Assembly (NCBI GenBank): GCA_022701925.1
Contig: JAKONM010000317.1
Span: 1 to 24,964, forward strand
Reading direction: 5' to 3'
From: Microbacteriaceae bacterium
GTDB taxonomy: Bacteria; Actinomycetota; Actinomycetes; Actinomycetales; Microbacteriaceae
Length of the DNA stretch: 24,964 nt
Made by a program: the position numbers and the translations under genes. Below the pieces are notes generated by a model, which saw nothing but the letters and a program-made list of their open reading frames with translations, was not told the DNA's origin and made no database searches. Below are positions 6,726-15,266 of this stretch, piece by piece (the first letter of the stretch is position 1; the number at the start of each line of letters is the position of its first letter).

Positions 6726-7565
6726 GTGGCCGCAGAACTGATCGACGGCGCCGCGATGGCCGCCGGCACGCTGGAGCGCATCGCGCAGGAGGTGCAGGCC
6801 GGCGTGGAGGCGGGCCTGCGCCCGCCGTGCATCGCCACGGTGCTGGTCGGCGGCGACCCCGCCTCCCACACCTACGTGCGCATGAAGGTGCGGCGGGCGG
6901 AGAAGGCCGGGCTGGCGACGCGGCGCGTGGACCTGCCCGCGTCGACCACCACGGAGCGCCTGGTCGCGATCATCGACGGCCTGTCCGCCGATCCCGAGAT
7001 CGACGGCATCCTGCTGCAGCACCCGGTGCCCGAGCACGTGGACGAGCGCGCCGCCTTCGAGGCCATCGCGGTGGACAAGGACGTCGACGGCGTCACCTTC
7101 TCGTCGTTCGCGCGGATGGCGGAGGACACCGACGGCTTCACCTCCGCGACCCCGGGCGGCATCCTGCGCCTGCTCGACGCCTACGACGTGGACGTGCGCG
7201 GGATGGAGGCGGTCGTGGTCGGCCAGGGCCCGATCCTGGGCCGGCCGCTGTCGGCGCTGCTGACGGCCCGGGGCGCCACGGTCACCTCGTGCCACGTGCT
7301 GACCCGCGACCTGCGGGCGCACGTGGAGCGCGCGGAGCTGCTGGTCGCGGCCGTGGGCCGGGCGGGGCTGATCCGGGGCGAGTGGGTGCGCCCCGGCGCG
7401 GTCGTGATCGACGCGGGCTACAGCGAGGGCGGCCGCGGCGACGTCGACTTCGAGGGCGCCAGCACCCGCGCCCGCCTGATCACGCCGGTGCCGGGGGGCG
7501 TCGGCCCGATGACGATCGCGACGCTGCTGGACCAGACGCTGCAGGCCTGGCGCACGCACGTCTGA
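6726..7565 (+). CDS. folD: methylene-THF dehydrogenase / methenyl-THF cyclohydrolase
   Basis: 279 residues; interconverts 5,10-methylene-THF, 5,10-methenyl-THF and 10-formyl-THF using NADP. GTG 6726 is chosen over the in-frame GTG 6717 because TACCGT lies 7 nt before it and because catalytic residues then fall at the same numbers as in E. coli FolD: Tyr50 and Lys54 (YVRMK), Gln98 (LLQHPVP) and Asp121 (DKDVDGV). The cofactor segment reads GQGPILGRP rather than the common GRSxxVGxP, and the 'PCTP' loop reads SATPGG, so it is a diverged but complete member. The C-terminal PVPGGVGPMT motif is intact. glyA converges on it and purU is 6 kb away, so together they manage C1-folate flux. 10-Formyl-THF made here feeds PurN and PurH, also in the window. 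Confidence 0.95.
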   Translation: MAAELIDGAAMAAGTLERIAQEVQAGVEAGLRPPCIATVLVGGDPASHTYVRMKVRRAEKAGLATRRVDLPASTTTERLVAIIDGLSADPEIDGILLQHPVPEHVDERAAFEAIAVDKDVDGVTFSSFARMAEDTDGFTSATPGGILRLLDAYDVDVRGMEAVVVGQGPILGRPLSALLTARGATVTSCHVLTRDLRAHVERAELLVAAVGRAGLIRGEWVRPGAVVIDAGYSEGGRGDVDFEGASTRARLITPVPGGVGPMTIATLLDQTLQAWRTHV

Positions 7566-7607
7566 GGAGCCTGCGGGGGCTCCACGGCGTCCGGCTGCAG
7601 GAGCCGG
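7566..7607 (+). terminator. double-hairpin terminator after folD
   Basis: Two hairpins follow the stop codon immediately: GGAGCC (7566-7571) with GGCTCC (7578-7583), and CCGGCT (7591-7596) with AGCCGG (7602-7607). Both are perfect 6-bp stems with 5-6 nt loops. T-tracts are absent, as is common in GC-rich actinobacteria. Confidence 0.5.
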
Positions 7608-7922
7608 CGGGCCGGATTCGCCGCGGCGTCGACCGCGGGCGGGGTCGGCCGGTCGGGCCGGGACGGCGGCGAGTCGAGTCGGCCGCGGTGTCCGCGATGC
7701 AGGTCGATGCGCCTGCTGCAGGTCGGATCCGCCCGATCCTTCCTCCATCCGGTGCAGGGACCTGCAGATGACACCGCCGACGCGGCCGAGCCGGGCGGCT
7801 CGTCGATCAATGCACCCGCTGCCACCCCGGCTCGCTCGCCGGTCGACCCCGCCCAGCAGCCCGCGCCCCCTCGAACCCCGACGGCACCGCGCGGCGGCAT
7901 CGACGGGGGCGACGGGTCGGGA
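7608..7922. other. gene-free gap between convergent folD and glyA
   Basis: No convincing coding sequence on either strand. It contains a small cluster of repeats: TGCAGGTCG at 7698-7706 and 7717-7725, and the inverted pair CTGCAGGTC (7716-7724) / GACCTGCAG (7759-7767), 9-bp perfect arms 34 nt apart. This could be terminator structure for glyA, a small RNA, or decayed sequence. No tRNA-like fold could be built. Confidence 0.4.
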
Positions 7923-9212
7923 TCAGGCGGAGAGGCCCTCGTAGAGCGGGAAGCGGCCGGCCAGCCCGTGGACCTCGCGGCGCAGGGCCGCGGTGTCGGC
8001 GTCGGGCATCAGCGCGCGGGCGAGGATGTCGCCCACGGTGCGGAACTCCTCGGCGCCGAAGCCGCGGGTGGCCAGGGCGGGCGTGCCGATCCGGATGCCG
8101 CTCGTGCGCATCGGCGGGCGCGGGTCGAAGGGCACGGCGTTGCGGTTCACGGTGATGCCCGCCTCGTGCAGCAGGTCCTCCGCCTGACGGCCGTCGATCG
8201 GCGACTCGCGCAGGTCGGCCAGCACCAGGTGCACGTCCGTGCCACCGGTCAGGACGTCGACGCCGGCCTCGCGCGCATCGGCGGCGACCAGGCGCTCCGC
8301 CACGATCCTCGCGCCCTCGATCGTGCGGCGCTGTCGGTCGCGGAACTCCTCGGACGCCGCGATCTTGAACGCCGTCGCCTTCGCGGCGATCACGTGCATC
8401 AGCGGCCCGCCCTGCTGGCCCGGGAACACTGCCGAGTTCAGCTTCTTGGCGTACTCGTCGTCGCGCGCCAGGATCAGCCCGGAGCGCGGCCCGCCGAGCG
8501 TCTTGTGCACGGTCGTGGACACCACGTCGGCGTGCGGCACGGGCGACGGGTGCAGATCGGCGGCGACCAGCCCGGCGAAGTGCGCCATGTCGACCCACAG
8601 CTTCGCGCCCACCTCGTCCGCGATCTCGCGGAACGCGGCGAAGTCCAGCTGCCGCGGATAGGCGGACCAGCCGGCGATCAGCACGGCGGGCCGCACCTCG
8701 CGGGCGGCGTCGCGCACCCGGTCCATGTCGATCAGGAACGTCTCCGGGTCGACGCCGTAGGCGTGCGCCTCGTAGACCTTGCCCGAGAAGTTCAGCTTCA
8801 TCCCGTGCGTCAGGTGGCCGCCGTGGGCCAGCTCGAGGCCCAGGATGCGGTCGCCCGGCTGCGCCAGCGCGGCCAGCACGGCGGCGTTGGCCGTGGCGCC
8901 GGAGTGGGGCTGCACGTTGGCGAAGCCGGCGCCGAACAGGCTCTTCGCCCGCTCGATCGCCAGGTTCTCGGCCACGTCGACGACCTCGCAGCCGCCGTAG
9001 TAGCGGCGCCCCGGGTACCCCTCGGCGTACTTGTTGGTCAGCACGCTGCCCGCCGACGCGAGCACGGCGCGCGGCACGAAGTTCTCGCTGGCGATCATCT
9101 CGAGCGTGGTGCGCTGCCGCTCCAGCTCGTCGTGCAGCACGGCGGCGATCTCGGGGTCCACCTCCTCGATCGGCGCGTCGAAGGTGGAGGGGACGGTCAC
9201 GGTGTCGGTCAT
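7923..9212 (-). CDS. glyA: serine hydroxymethyltransferase
   Basis: 429 residues, the usual length. A PLP enzyme converting serine and THF to glycine and 5,10-methylene-THF, the main C1 entry point. AGGAG stands 6 nt before the ATG. Family motifs: MIASENFVP near the N-terminus, NKYAEGYPGRRYYGGCE, the substrate-contact region HGGHLTHG, the cofactor aspartate in WVDMAHFAGL, and the PLP-binding Lys237 in STTVHKTLGGPRSG. All key residues are present. It lies only 37 bp behind the transglutaminase gene on the same strand, so read-through from the MoxR operon is possible, although no functional link is known. There is no space for a glycine riboswitch directly ahead of it. The product would feed the neighbouring FolD. 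Confidence 0.97.
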   Translation of the reverse strand: MTDTVTVPSTFDAPIEEVDPEIAAVLHDELERQRTTLEMIASENFVPRAVLASAGSVLTNKYAEGYPGRRYYGGCEVVDVAENLAIERAKSLFGAGFANVQPHSGATANAAVLAALAQPGDRILGLELAHGGHLTHGMKLNFSGKVYEAHAYGVDPETFLIDMDRVRDAAREVRPAVLIAGWSAYPRQLDFAAFREIADEVGAKLWVDMAHFAGLVAADLHPSPVPHADVVSTTVHKTLGGPRSGLILARDDEYAKKLNSAVFPGQQGGPLMHVIAAKATAFKIAASEEFRDRQRRTIEGARIVAERLVAADAREAGVDVLTGGTDVHLVLADLRESPIDGRQAEDLLHEAGITVNRNAVPFDPRPPMRTSGIRIGTPALATRGFGAEEFRTVGDILARALMPDADTAALRREVHGLAGRFPLYEGLSA

Positions 9213-9249
9213 CGAGGACTCCTGGCGTGCGTGCGGGATCGTGGCGGAC

Positions 9250-11502
9250 TCAGCGCCCAGGCGAACGGCGCAGCGACCTCAGCCGCTCCCCGGTGGTGGC
9301 CCACCCGAACGCCAGTCGCGACCCGGTGAGTGTAGCGAGCAGCGAGCGCGGGGCCACGGCCGCCATCAGGCGGCGCCCCCGCCCGGCCCGCTCCGCCGCC
9401 GCGGCCACCACCGTGCGCACGTCGTCCGCGCCGATCGGCACCGGGTCGGCGCTGTACGCCTGCCGCTCGTAGGCGGCACGGACCCGCTGCAGCGCCTCGC
9501 GGGGCCGCGCGCCGGGCCCCAGGTGCCCGGCCAGCACCTGCTCCGCCGCACGCGGGCTGCGCCCGGCGCCCGTGGGCAGCCCCAGGTCCGCCAGCGAGTC
9601 GATCAGCTCGCGCCAGGCGCCGCTCGCACCCGGCGGCGCACCGGGGCCGCCCTCGAGCCGCCGGCGACGGATGCTGCGGCGGGCCAGGCCGGGCAGCGCC
9701 AGCAGGGCGACGACCGCCAGCGCGACGCCGCCCCCGCGCAGCACCGGACCGACGGCGGCCCACGGGTCGCCGCCGTTCGAACCGTCCCCCGCGGCCGTCG
9801 ACTGCTCCGGGGTCGGGGCGGAGGCCTGGTCGGAGGGGACCGCGGCGCTGGCCGACGCGCTCACCGAGGCCGAGGGCAGCGGGGCGTAGCTGGGCACCGC
9901 GCCCTGGCCGGGGGTCGGCTCGAACCGCACCCAGCCGATGCCGTCGAAGAACAGCTCGGGCCATGCGTGCAGGTCGTCGCTGGTGACGAGCCGCGCGGTG
10001 GTGCCCGCCTGCGCCTCCCCCGGCTGGTAGCCCACGACGATGCGAGACGGGATGCCCAGCTCGCGCGCCATCACGGCCATCGTCGAGGCGTAGTGGATGC
10101 AGTAGCCGGCCTTCACCCGCAGGAACGTGGCGATGACGTCCAGGCCGTCGCCGTCGTAGCCCTGCTCGGCGGGCGTCGTCTCGTCGTAGGAGAACTCGCC
10201 GTTCCGCAGCCGGTTCTGGATCGCCAGCGCCTGGTCGTAAGGGGTCGACGCGCCGCGGGTCCAGGCCGCGGCGGTGCGCGCGATGATCGCGGGCCGGTTC
10301 GCCGGCAGCCGCACCGAGTCGTCGTCGCCGTACGGGCTCTCCACCGGGGCGCGGCGCAGGGCGGCCGCGCTGGTGTCGACCTGCGCGCTCTCCACCGAGT
10401 AGGCGCCGATCGCGGACGCGGAGTCGCGCACCAGGGTCAGCCCGCGGTCCTCCCACCGGAAGTCCGCGCCGCCGACGCCGGTGACGCCGGTCGCCGGGTA
10501 CGGCAGCGGCAGGCGCTGCCCGACCGCGCCGTCGCTGGAGGGGGTGATCTCAGTGCGCTGCTCGCCGTCCAGCGCTGCGGCGGTCAGCCCGGCGGGCTCC
10601 GGCGCGGCCGAGAAGCGCAGCGGGCGGCCGTCCGCCGGGTTCGGTGACCAGACGTCGCCCGAGAAGTCCTCCAGCACCGCCAGCCGCAGGTAGACGTTCT
10701 TGTCCGCAGCGCTGGTCCGGTAGGTCAGCACCGGGGTCGTCGCCCCGCGTCGCAGGTTCTCGCCGAGCCGCAGCAGCGGGTCGACGCCGCTGCCGAACAG
10801 CGGCGCGCTGCCGCCGGCGGCCTGCGACGCGAACGGCGTCGGCAGCACGACCTGCGCCGCCAGGGTCAGCACCACGGCGGCGGCGCCGGCGACGGCGAGC
10901 CCCGGAAGCCGCGACGGCGTGCCCCGCCGCCTGCGGTCAGCCGCGATCACCAGCAGCACCACAGCGGCGACCAGCACCAGCAGCAGCCCGTTCGTGCCGC
11001 TGCCCAGCGCCTTGCCGGGCACGAGCGCGAGCGCCGCCACCACGAGCATCCCCGCCAGCGGGGCCCGCAGCCCCACCACGACCGCGTCGACCAGCACCGC
11101 CGCGACGCCCGCGGAGGCGCCGATCAGCAGCCCGAGGGCCGGCGAGTCGACCGCCGGCACGGAGTCCGTGTAGATCTGGTTCGCGGCGTCCTGGAACGCC
11201 AGCAGCACCCGCTGCGCGGAGACGTCGGTGGGCACGACCAGCAGCAGCCCGCCCCCGCCGCCGGCGACGGCGGTCGCGACCAGCGGCACCGTCGTCAGGG
11301 CCACGAGCGCGGCCGCCGCGGTCGGCAGCCCCGCACGGCGGCCCAGCGAGCCGGCCGCGGTGGCGACGACCACGAAGACGATCGAGGTGAGCAGCCAGCG
11401 GCCGCCCTGCACGATCGGCATGAGGCTGCACATCGCGACGAGCACGGCGAAGGCCCCGGCGGCGCTCACCCAGCCGGAGCGCTCCGCGCCGCGCTCACGC
11501 AC
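9250..11502 (-). CDS. DUF3488 and transglutaminase-like domain membrane protein
   Basis: 750 residues from GTG 11502, overlapping the end of the DUF58 gene by 8 nt. The N-terminal ~230 residues hold about six to seven hydrophobic helices (DUF3488/TgpA-like), followed by a large extracytoplasmic region. The transglutaminase core has Cys468 (KAGYCIHYAST), His512 (LHAWPEL) and, at the position of the usual Asp, Glu528 (WVRFEPTPG); this D-to-E change is common in actinobacterial members. A Ser/Ala/Thr-rich linker leads to one C-terminal membrane helix (about 585-605) and a cytosolic Arg-rich tail. The family forms a widespread trio with MoxR ATPase and DUF58 and is thought to act on the cell envelope or on secreted proteins; the substrate is unknown. 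Papain-like protease activity, as reported for P. aeruginosa TgpA, is an alternative to cross-linking. Confidence 0.92.
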   Translation of the reverse strand: MRERGAERSGWVSAAGAFAVLVAMCSLMPIVQGGRWLLTSIVFVVVATAAGSLGRRAGLPTAAAALVALTTVPLVATAVAGGGGGLLLVVPTDVSAQRVLLAFQDAANQIYTDSVPAVDSPALGLLIGASAGVAAVLVDAVVVGLRAPLAGMLVVAALALVPGKALGSGTNGLLLVLVAAVVLLVIAADRRRRGTPSRLPGLAVAGAAAVVLTLAAQVVLPTPFASQAAGGSAPLFGSGVDPLLRLGENLRRGATTPVLTYRTSAADKNVYLRLAVLEDFSGDVWSPNPADGRPLRFSAAPEPAGLTAAALDGEQRTEITPSSDGAVGQRLPLPYPATGVTGVGGADFRWEDRGLTLVRDSASAIGAYSVESAQVDTSAAALRRAPVESPYGDDDSVRLPANRPAIIARTAAAWTRGASTPYDQALAIQNRLRNGEFSYDETTPAEQGYDGDGLDVIATFLRVKAGYCIHYASTMAVMARELGIPSRIVVGYQPGEAQAGTTARLVTSDDLHAWPELFFDGIGWVRFEPTPGQGAVPSYAPLPSASVSASASAAVPSDQASAPTPEQSTAAGDGSNGGDPWAAVGPVLRGGGVALAVVALLALPGLARRSIRRRRLEGGPGAPPGASGAWRELIDSLADLGLPTGAGRSPRAAEQVLAGHLGPGARPREALQRVRAAYERQAYSADPVPIGADDVRTVVAAAAERAGRGRRLMAAVAPRSLLATLTGSRLAFGWATTGERLRSLRRSPGR

Positions 11503-12640
11503 GGGGCGCTCCCACGGGCGTCGACGGGTCCAGGGTCTCCAGGTGCCAGCCGGGCGGCACCTCGGCGGGCGCGCCGCCCGCGCGCGTCACCAGCGTCACC
11601 AGCCCGGTGGTGCCGTGCGGCAGCGGGGGCAGGCGGCGCAGGTCGCCCGCGGACCCGCGGCCGGTGATCAGGTGCAGCACCCGCACGTCGGTCGCCGCCA
11701 GCCTCGCGGCCAGCTCGGCCGGCCGCGGCGCCCCGGCCATCCGCTCGACGACCGCCAGGCCGACCAGGGCCTCGGCGGCGTCAGCCCCGATCGGCGAGTG
11801 CCGGTCGCTGGCGAAGCGCACCGTCGAGCGGCGCTCGCCGAGCGCGGCGGCGATGGACGCCGCGTACTCCAGCGCCCACTCGAACTCGTCGGCGTCGGCC
11901 CACGCGTCGGCGCGGGACTCGAGGGCGATCGCGGTGGAGGACGCCGCGGCCGCCGCCTCGGTGCGCACCATCAGCTCGCCGCGGTGCGCGGTGGCGCGCC
12001 AGTCCACGCTGCGCATGGGGTCGCCGGCGCGGTACTGGCGGGAGACGATGTCGCGCTGGTCGCCCACGGGGCCGAACGCGGTGCTCGCGGCGCTGTCCGG
12101 GTCGGTGCGGGTCACGACCGCCGGCACGACCACGTCGTGCAGGCGGGGCAGCACGGTCAGCACGTCGGTGCCCCCCACGCGGCGGCTGGTGCGGGCGAGG
12201 CCCAGCGGGTCGGTGCGGACCACGCTGAAGGGCCCCAGCGGCACGGCCCCGCGGTGGCGCGACTCGACCGAGTACTCCAGCAGCCGGGCGCCGCCGCCGC
12301 GCAGCACGCCGCTGACGGACCCGGTCACCTGCACGTCCGCGGTCGTCCGCTCCACCCACTCCAGCGCGGCGGCGGGCCCCCGCACGCTCAGCCGCACCCG
12401 CGCGGGCTGCCGCTGCTCGACGACGGGAGGGTCGATCCGGCGCTCCACGGCCACCTCGGGCGGGGCGACCACCACGGAGGCGAACGCCGCCGCGACCGCC
12501 GCGGCCAGGAACAGCGACACCGCCAGCAGCGACGGCCAGCCGGAGGCGTACGCGACGACCAGCCCGATGCCGGCGGCGACCAGGAAGGCGATGCCGCGGG
12601 CCGTCAGACGGACCCCCGCGAACCGGGCGGGCAGGCGCAT
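11495..12640 (-). CDS. DUF58 domain-containing protein
   Basis: 381 residues. The ATG directly abuts the TAG of the MoxR gene with no base between, and the 3' end overlaps the transglutaminase gene, so the three are translationally coupled. Two adjacent hydrophobic helices (about residues 14-60) anchor the protein; next comes a beta-rich region (VERRIDPPVVEQRQPARV...), then the DUF58 hallmark YRAGDPMRSVDWRATAHRGELMVRT-E. The following vWA-like segment reads ALESRADAW, so the first metal-site aspartate of a typical MIDAS (DxSxS) seems not conserved. In this family the DUF58 protein is presumed to be the membrane-bound partner or substrate of the MoxR ATPase. Exact function unknown. Confidence 0.92.
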   Translation of the reverse strand: MRLPARFAGVRLTARGIAFLVAAGIGLVVAYASGWPSLLAVSLFLAAAVAAAFASVVVAPPEVAVERRIDPPVVEQRQPARVRLSVRGPAAALEWVERTTADVQVTGSVSGVLRGGGARLLEYSVESRHRGAVPLGPFSVVRTDPLGLARTSRRVGGTDVLTVLPRLHDVVVPAVVTRTDPDSAASTAFGPVGDQRDIVSRQYRAGDPMRSVDWRATAHRGELMVRTEAAAAASSTAIALESRADAWADADEFEWALEYAASIAAALGERRSTVRFASDRHSPIGADAAEALVGLAVVERMAGAPRPAELAARLAATDVRVLHLITGRGSAGDLRRLPPLPHGTTGLVTLVTRAGGAPAEVPPGWHLETLDPSTPVGAPRA

Positions 12641-13624
12641 CTACTGCAGCGGGACCTGGGTGGCGGACACGACCTGCTCGACGACGCGCTGCGCGGCCGC
12701 GGCCTGCGTCTCACGGGCGTCCACCCCCGTGCGGCGCAGCACCAGCCGATGGGCGAGCACCGTGCCGGCGAGGGCCTGCACGTCGTCCGGCAGCACGAAG
12801 TCCCGCCCGTCCAGCAGGGCGCTGGCCTTCGCGGCGCGCAGCAGCTGCAGGCTGGCGCGGGGGCTCGCCCCCAGGCGCACCTCCTGGTGGCGGCGCGTGG
12901 CCCCGACGATCCGCAGCACGTAGGTCTCGACCGCGGGCGACACGAACACGCGGCGCGCGGCCTCGGCCAGCCCGGCCAGGCCGCCGGGCGGCAGCACCGC
13001 CTCCAGGTCGTCGATGGGGTCGCCGCGGTCGTGCGAGCGCAGCATGGCGCGCTCCGCCGCCTCGTCGGGGTAGCCCATCGAGATGCGGGCCATGAAGCGG
13101 TCGCGCTGCGCCTCGGGCAGCACGTAGGTGCCCTCCATGTCGACCGGGTTCTGCGTCGCGACCACCATGAAGGGGTCGGGCAGCGGCCAGCTGGCGCCGT
13201 CGACGGTGACCTGCGCCTCCTCCATGCACTCCAGCAGCGCGGCCTGCGTCTTCGGGGAGGCGCGGTTGATCTCGTCGCCGATCACCACGTTCGCGAACAC
13301 GGCACCGGGCTTGAACTCGAAGCGCGCGACCGCCTGGTCGAAGACGCTGACGCCGGTCACGTCGGACGGCAGCAGGTCGGGCGTGAACTGGATGCGGCTG
13401 ATGGTGCCGCCCGTGGCGCGGGCCAGCGCCTTCGCCAGCATCGTCTTGCCGACGCCCGGCACGTCCTCGATCAGCAGGTGGCCGCCCGCCATCATCACCG
13501 CGAGCGCGGAGCGGATCACGTCGTCCTTGCCGTCGATCACGGTCGAGACGGCGGCGACGACCCGGTCGGCCGCGGCACGGACTTCCTCGGCGGTTCGGGC
13601 GTCCAGTGTCGAGCGGTCAGTCAT
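12641..13624 (-). CDS. MoxR-family AAA+ ATPase
   Basis: 327 residues, ATG 13624 preceded by GGAAGG. Walker A is EDVPGVGKTMLAKALA, Walker B VVIGDEINRA, followed by KTQAALLECMEEAQVTVDG and sensor 1 VVATQNP with the family-specific GTYVLPEAQRDRF. The C-terminal lid domain is complete. MoxR ATPases act as chaperone-like activators of vWA or DUF58 partners; here the partner is encoded immediately downstream. First gene of a leftward operon MoxR - DUF58 - transglutaminase, perhaps continuing into glyA. The promoter is probably the TATGGT box ~30 nt upstream. The gene is divergent from purU with 117 bp between. Confidence 0.94.
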   Translation of the reverse strand: MTDRSTLDARTAEEVRAAADRVVAAVSTVIDGKDDVIRSALAVMMAGGHLLIEDVPGVGKTMLAKALARATGGTISRIQFTPDLLPSDVTGVSVFDQAVARFEFKPGAVFANVVIGDEINRASPKTQAALLECMEEAQVTVDGASWPLPDPFMVVATQNPVDMEGTYVLPEAQRDRFMARISMGYPDEAAERAMLRSHDRGDPIDDLEAVLPPGGLAGLAEAARRVFVSPAVETYVLRIVGATRRHQEVRLGASPRASLQLLRAAKASALLDGRDFVLPDDVQALAGTVLAHRLVLRRTGVDARETQAAAAQRVVEQVVSATQVPLQ

Positions 13625-13653
13625 GGTGCCTTCCGTTGCTCCAGCGCCGTTTC

Positions 13654-13659
13654 ACCATA
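13654..13659 (-). promoter_or_regulatory. -10 box TATGGT of the MoxR operon
   Basis: Minus-strand TATGGT in an unusually AT-rich patch (TCCTTTATGG) 29 nt before the MoxR ATG, leaving room for a short leader with the GGAAGG ribosome site. No clear -35 box is seen. Confidence 0.45.
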
Positions 13660-13728
13660 AAGGAGTCCCGCACCGCACCGGCGCGGAGGCGGGAACCTCC
13701 AGCACGACTTCAGGGTGGGGCCCCTGGC

Positions 13729-13734
13729 TAGGCT
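13729..13734 (+). promoter_or_regulatory. leaderless -10 box TAGGCT (purU)
   Basis: TAGGCT followed by 7 nt and GTG 13742; no ribosome site. The reading frame is open to 13715, and this box decides the later start. Confidence 0.6.
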
Positions 13735-13741
13735 GACGCGC

Positions 13742-14588
<847 letters not shown>

Positions 14589-14602
<14 letters not shown>

Positions 14603-14954
14603 CGAACTCGTCCGGGTCGGGCCACGCCGGCTCGTCCGGCACCTCGATGCCCTTCAGCACCGGGTCGTCGGTCTGGGGGATGCCCGCCGACAGCGCCGCG
14701 ATGCGGTCCCGCAGCTCCTGCTCGGCCGCAGCCGTGTCGCCCTCGAAGGGGCGGTCGTCCTCGAGCACGGAGATCTGGCTCGCGGGGCCGAGCAGCAGGG
14801 ACACCTGCTGCAGACCGCCCGCGAGGCCCTGCGCGGGGATCACCACCGTGTCGGCCGAGCCGATCTCCGCCAGCGCCCCGGCGTACTCGAGCACCAGCCG
14901 GGCGACCTCGTCCCCGGTGCCGATGACGGCGTCGGCGTAGGCGATCCGCTTCAC
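14589..14954 (-). CDS. hypothetical protein of the icd operon (121 aa)
   Basis: ATG 14954, 6 nt after the stop of the DUF7882 gene and evidently cotranscribed with icd. The N-terminal half (MKRIAYADAVIGTGDEVARLVLEYAGALAEIGSADTVVIPA) looks like a small alpha/beta domain; the middle (GGLQQVSLLLGPASQISVLED) continues it, and the C-terminal third is acidic with Pro-Asp repeats. There is no signal peptide or membrane segment. I do not know a named family. The strand pattern and 'GPASQ' loop fit a ligand- or partner-binding role, and the steady association with the DUF7882 protein would suggest joint action. The 3' end overlaps purU on the other strand by 14 bp. Confidence 0.75.
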
Positions 14955-14960
14955 GGCGGC

Positions 14961-15266
14961 CTACCTGGCCGGCTCGGTCTCGGGCAGCAGCCGGAGCCCC
15001 GACGGCTGGTTCGCCGCCTCGCGCAGGCGCTGCAGCCACTCCCGGTTCACGGCCGGCTCGCGGCTGCCCGCGTACTTGAACGTGATGGGCACGCCGGGGG
15101 CGATCCAGATCGACCCGTGCCCGTCGCCGACGCCCGGCTCGTCCTTCCAGGTGAAGGGGAAGGACTCGTGTGCGCGCAGCTTGGAGAAGATCACGGCCTG
15201 CAGGTGCGCCAGGGCGCGGTCCTCGACGGGGATCGGCTGGTTGGTGCCGTAGATCAGCGCGCCCAT
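14961..15266 (-). CDS. DUF7882 family small protein
   Basis: 101 residues. Its ATG shares one base with the icd stop codon (TGATG), so it is translationally coupled to icd. Landmarks: MGALIYGTNQPIPVEDRALAHLQAVIFSKLRAHESFPFTWKDE, a beta segment GHGSIWIAPGVPITFKYAGSREPAVNREWLQRL, and a LRLLPE tail. This matches the small Microbacteriaceae family DUF7882, often mislabelled 'ATP-dependent DNA ligase' in databases; no ligase motif (KxDG) exists here. Function unknown. Its presence is the strongest hint of the family of the organism. Position behind icd may reflect control by central metabolism or simply use of a strong promoter. Confidence 0.85.
   Translation of the reverse strand: MGALIYGTNQPIPVEDRALAHLQAVIFSKLRAHESFPFTWKDEPGVGDGHGSIWIAPGVPITFKYAGSREPAVNREWLQRLREAANQPSGLRLLPETEPAR

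Noticed and set aside
7866..7885. Minus-strand GGTTCGAG resembling a tRNA T-loop in the folD-glyA gap
   Set aside because: The flanking bases do not pair as a T-stem, and no acceptor, D or anticodon arms could be built.
9213..9249. Possible glycine riboswitch ahead of glyA
   Set aside because: Only 37 bp separate glyA from the preceding gene; there is no room for the aptamer and no conserved core.
10644..11390. Long Arg/Pro-rich rightward frame antisense to the transglutaminase gene
   Set aside because: Composition is that of a GC-skew shadow; no start signal and no motif.
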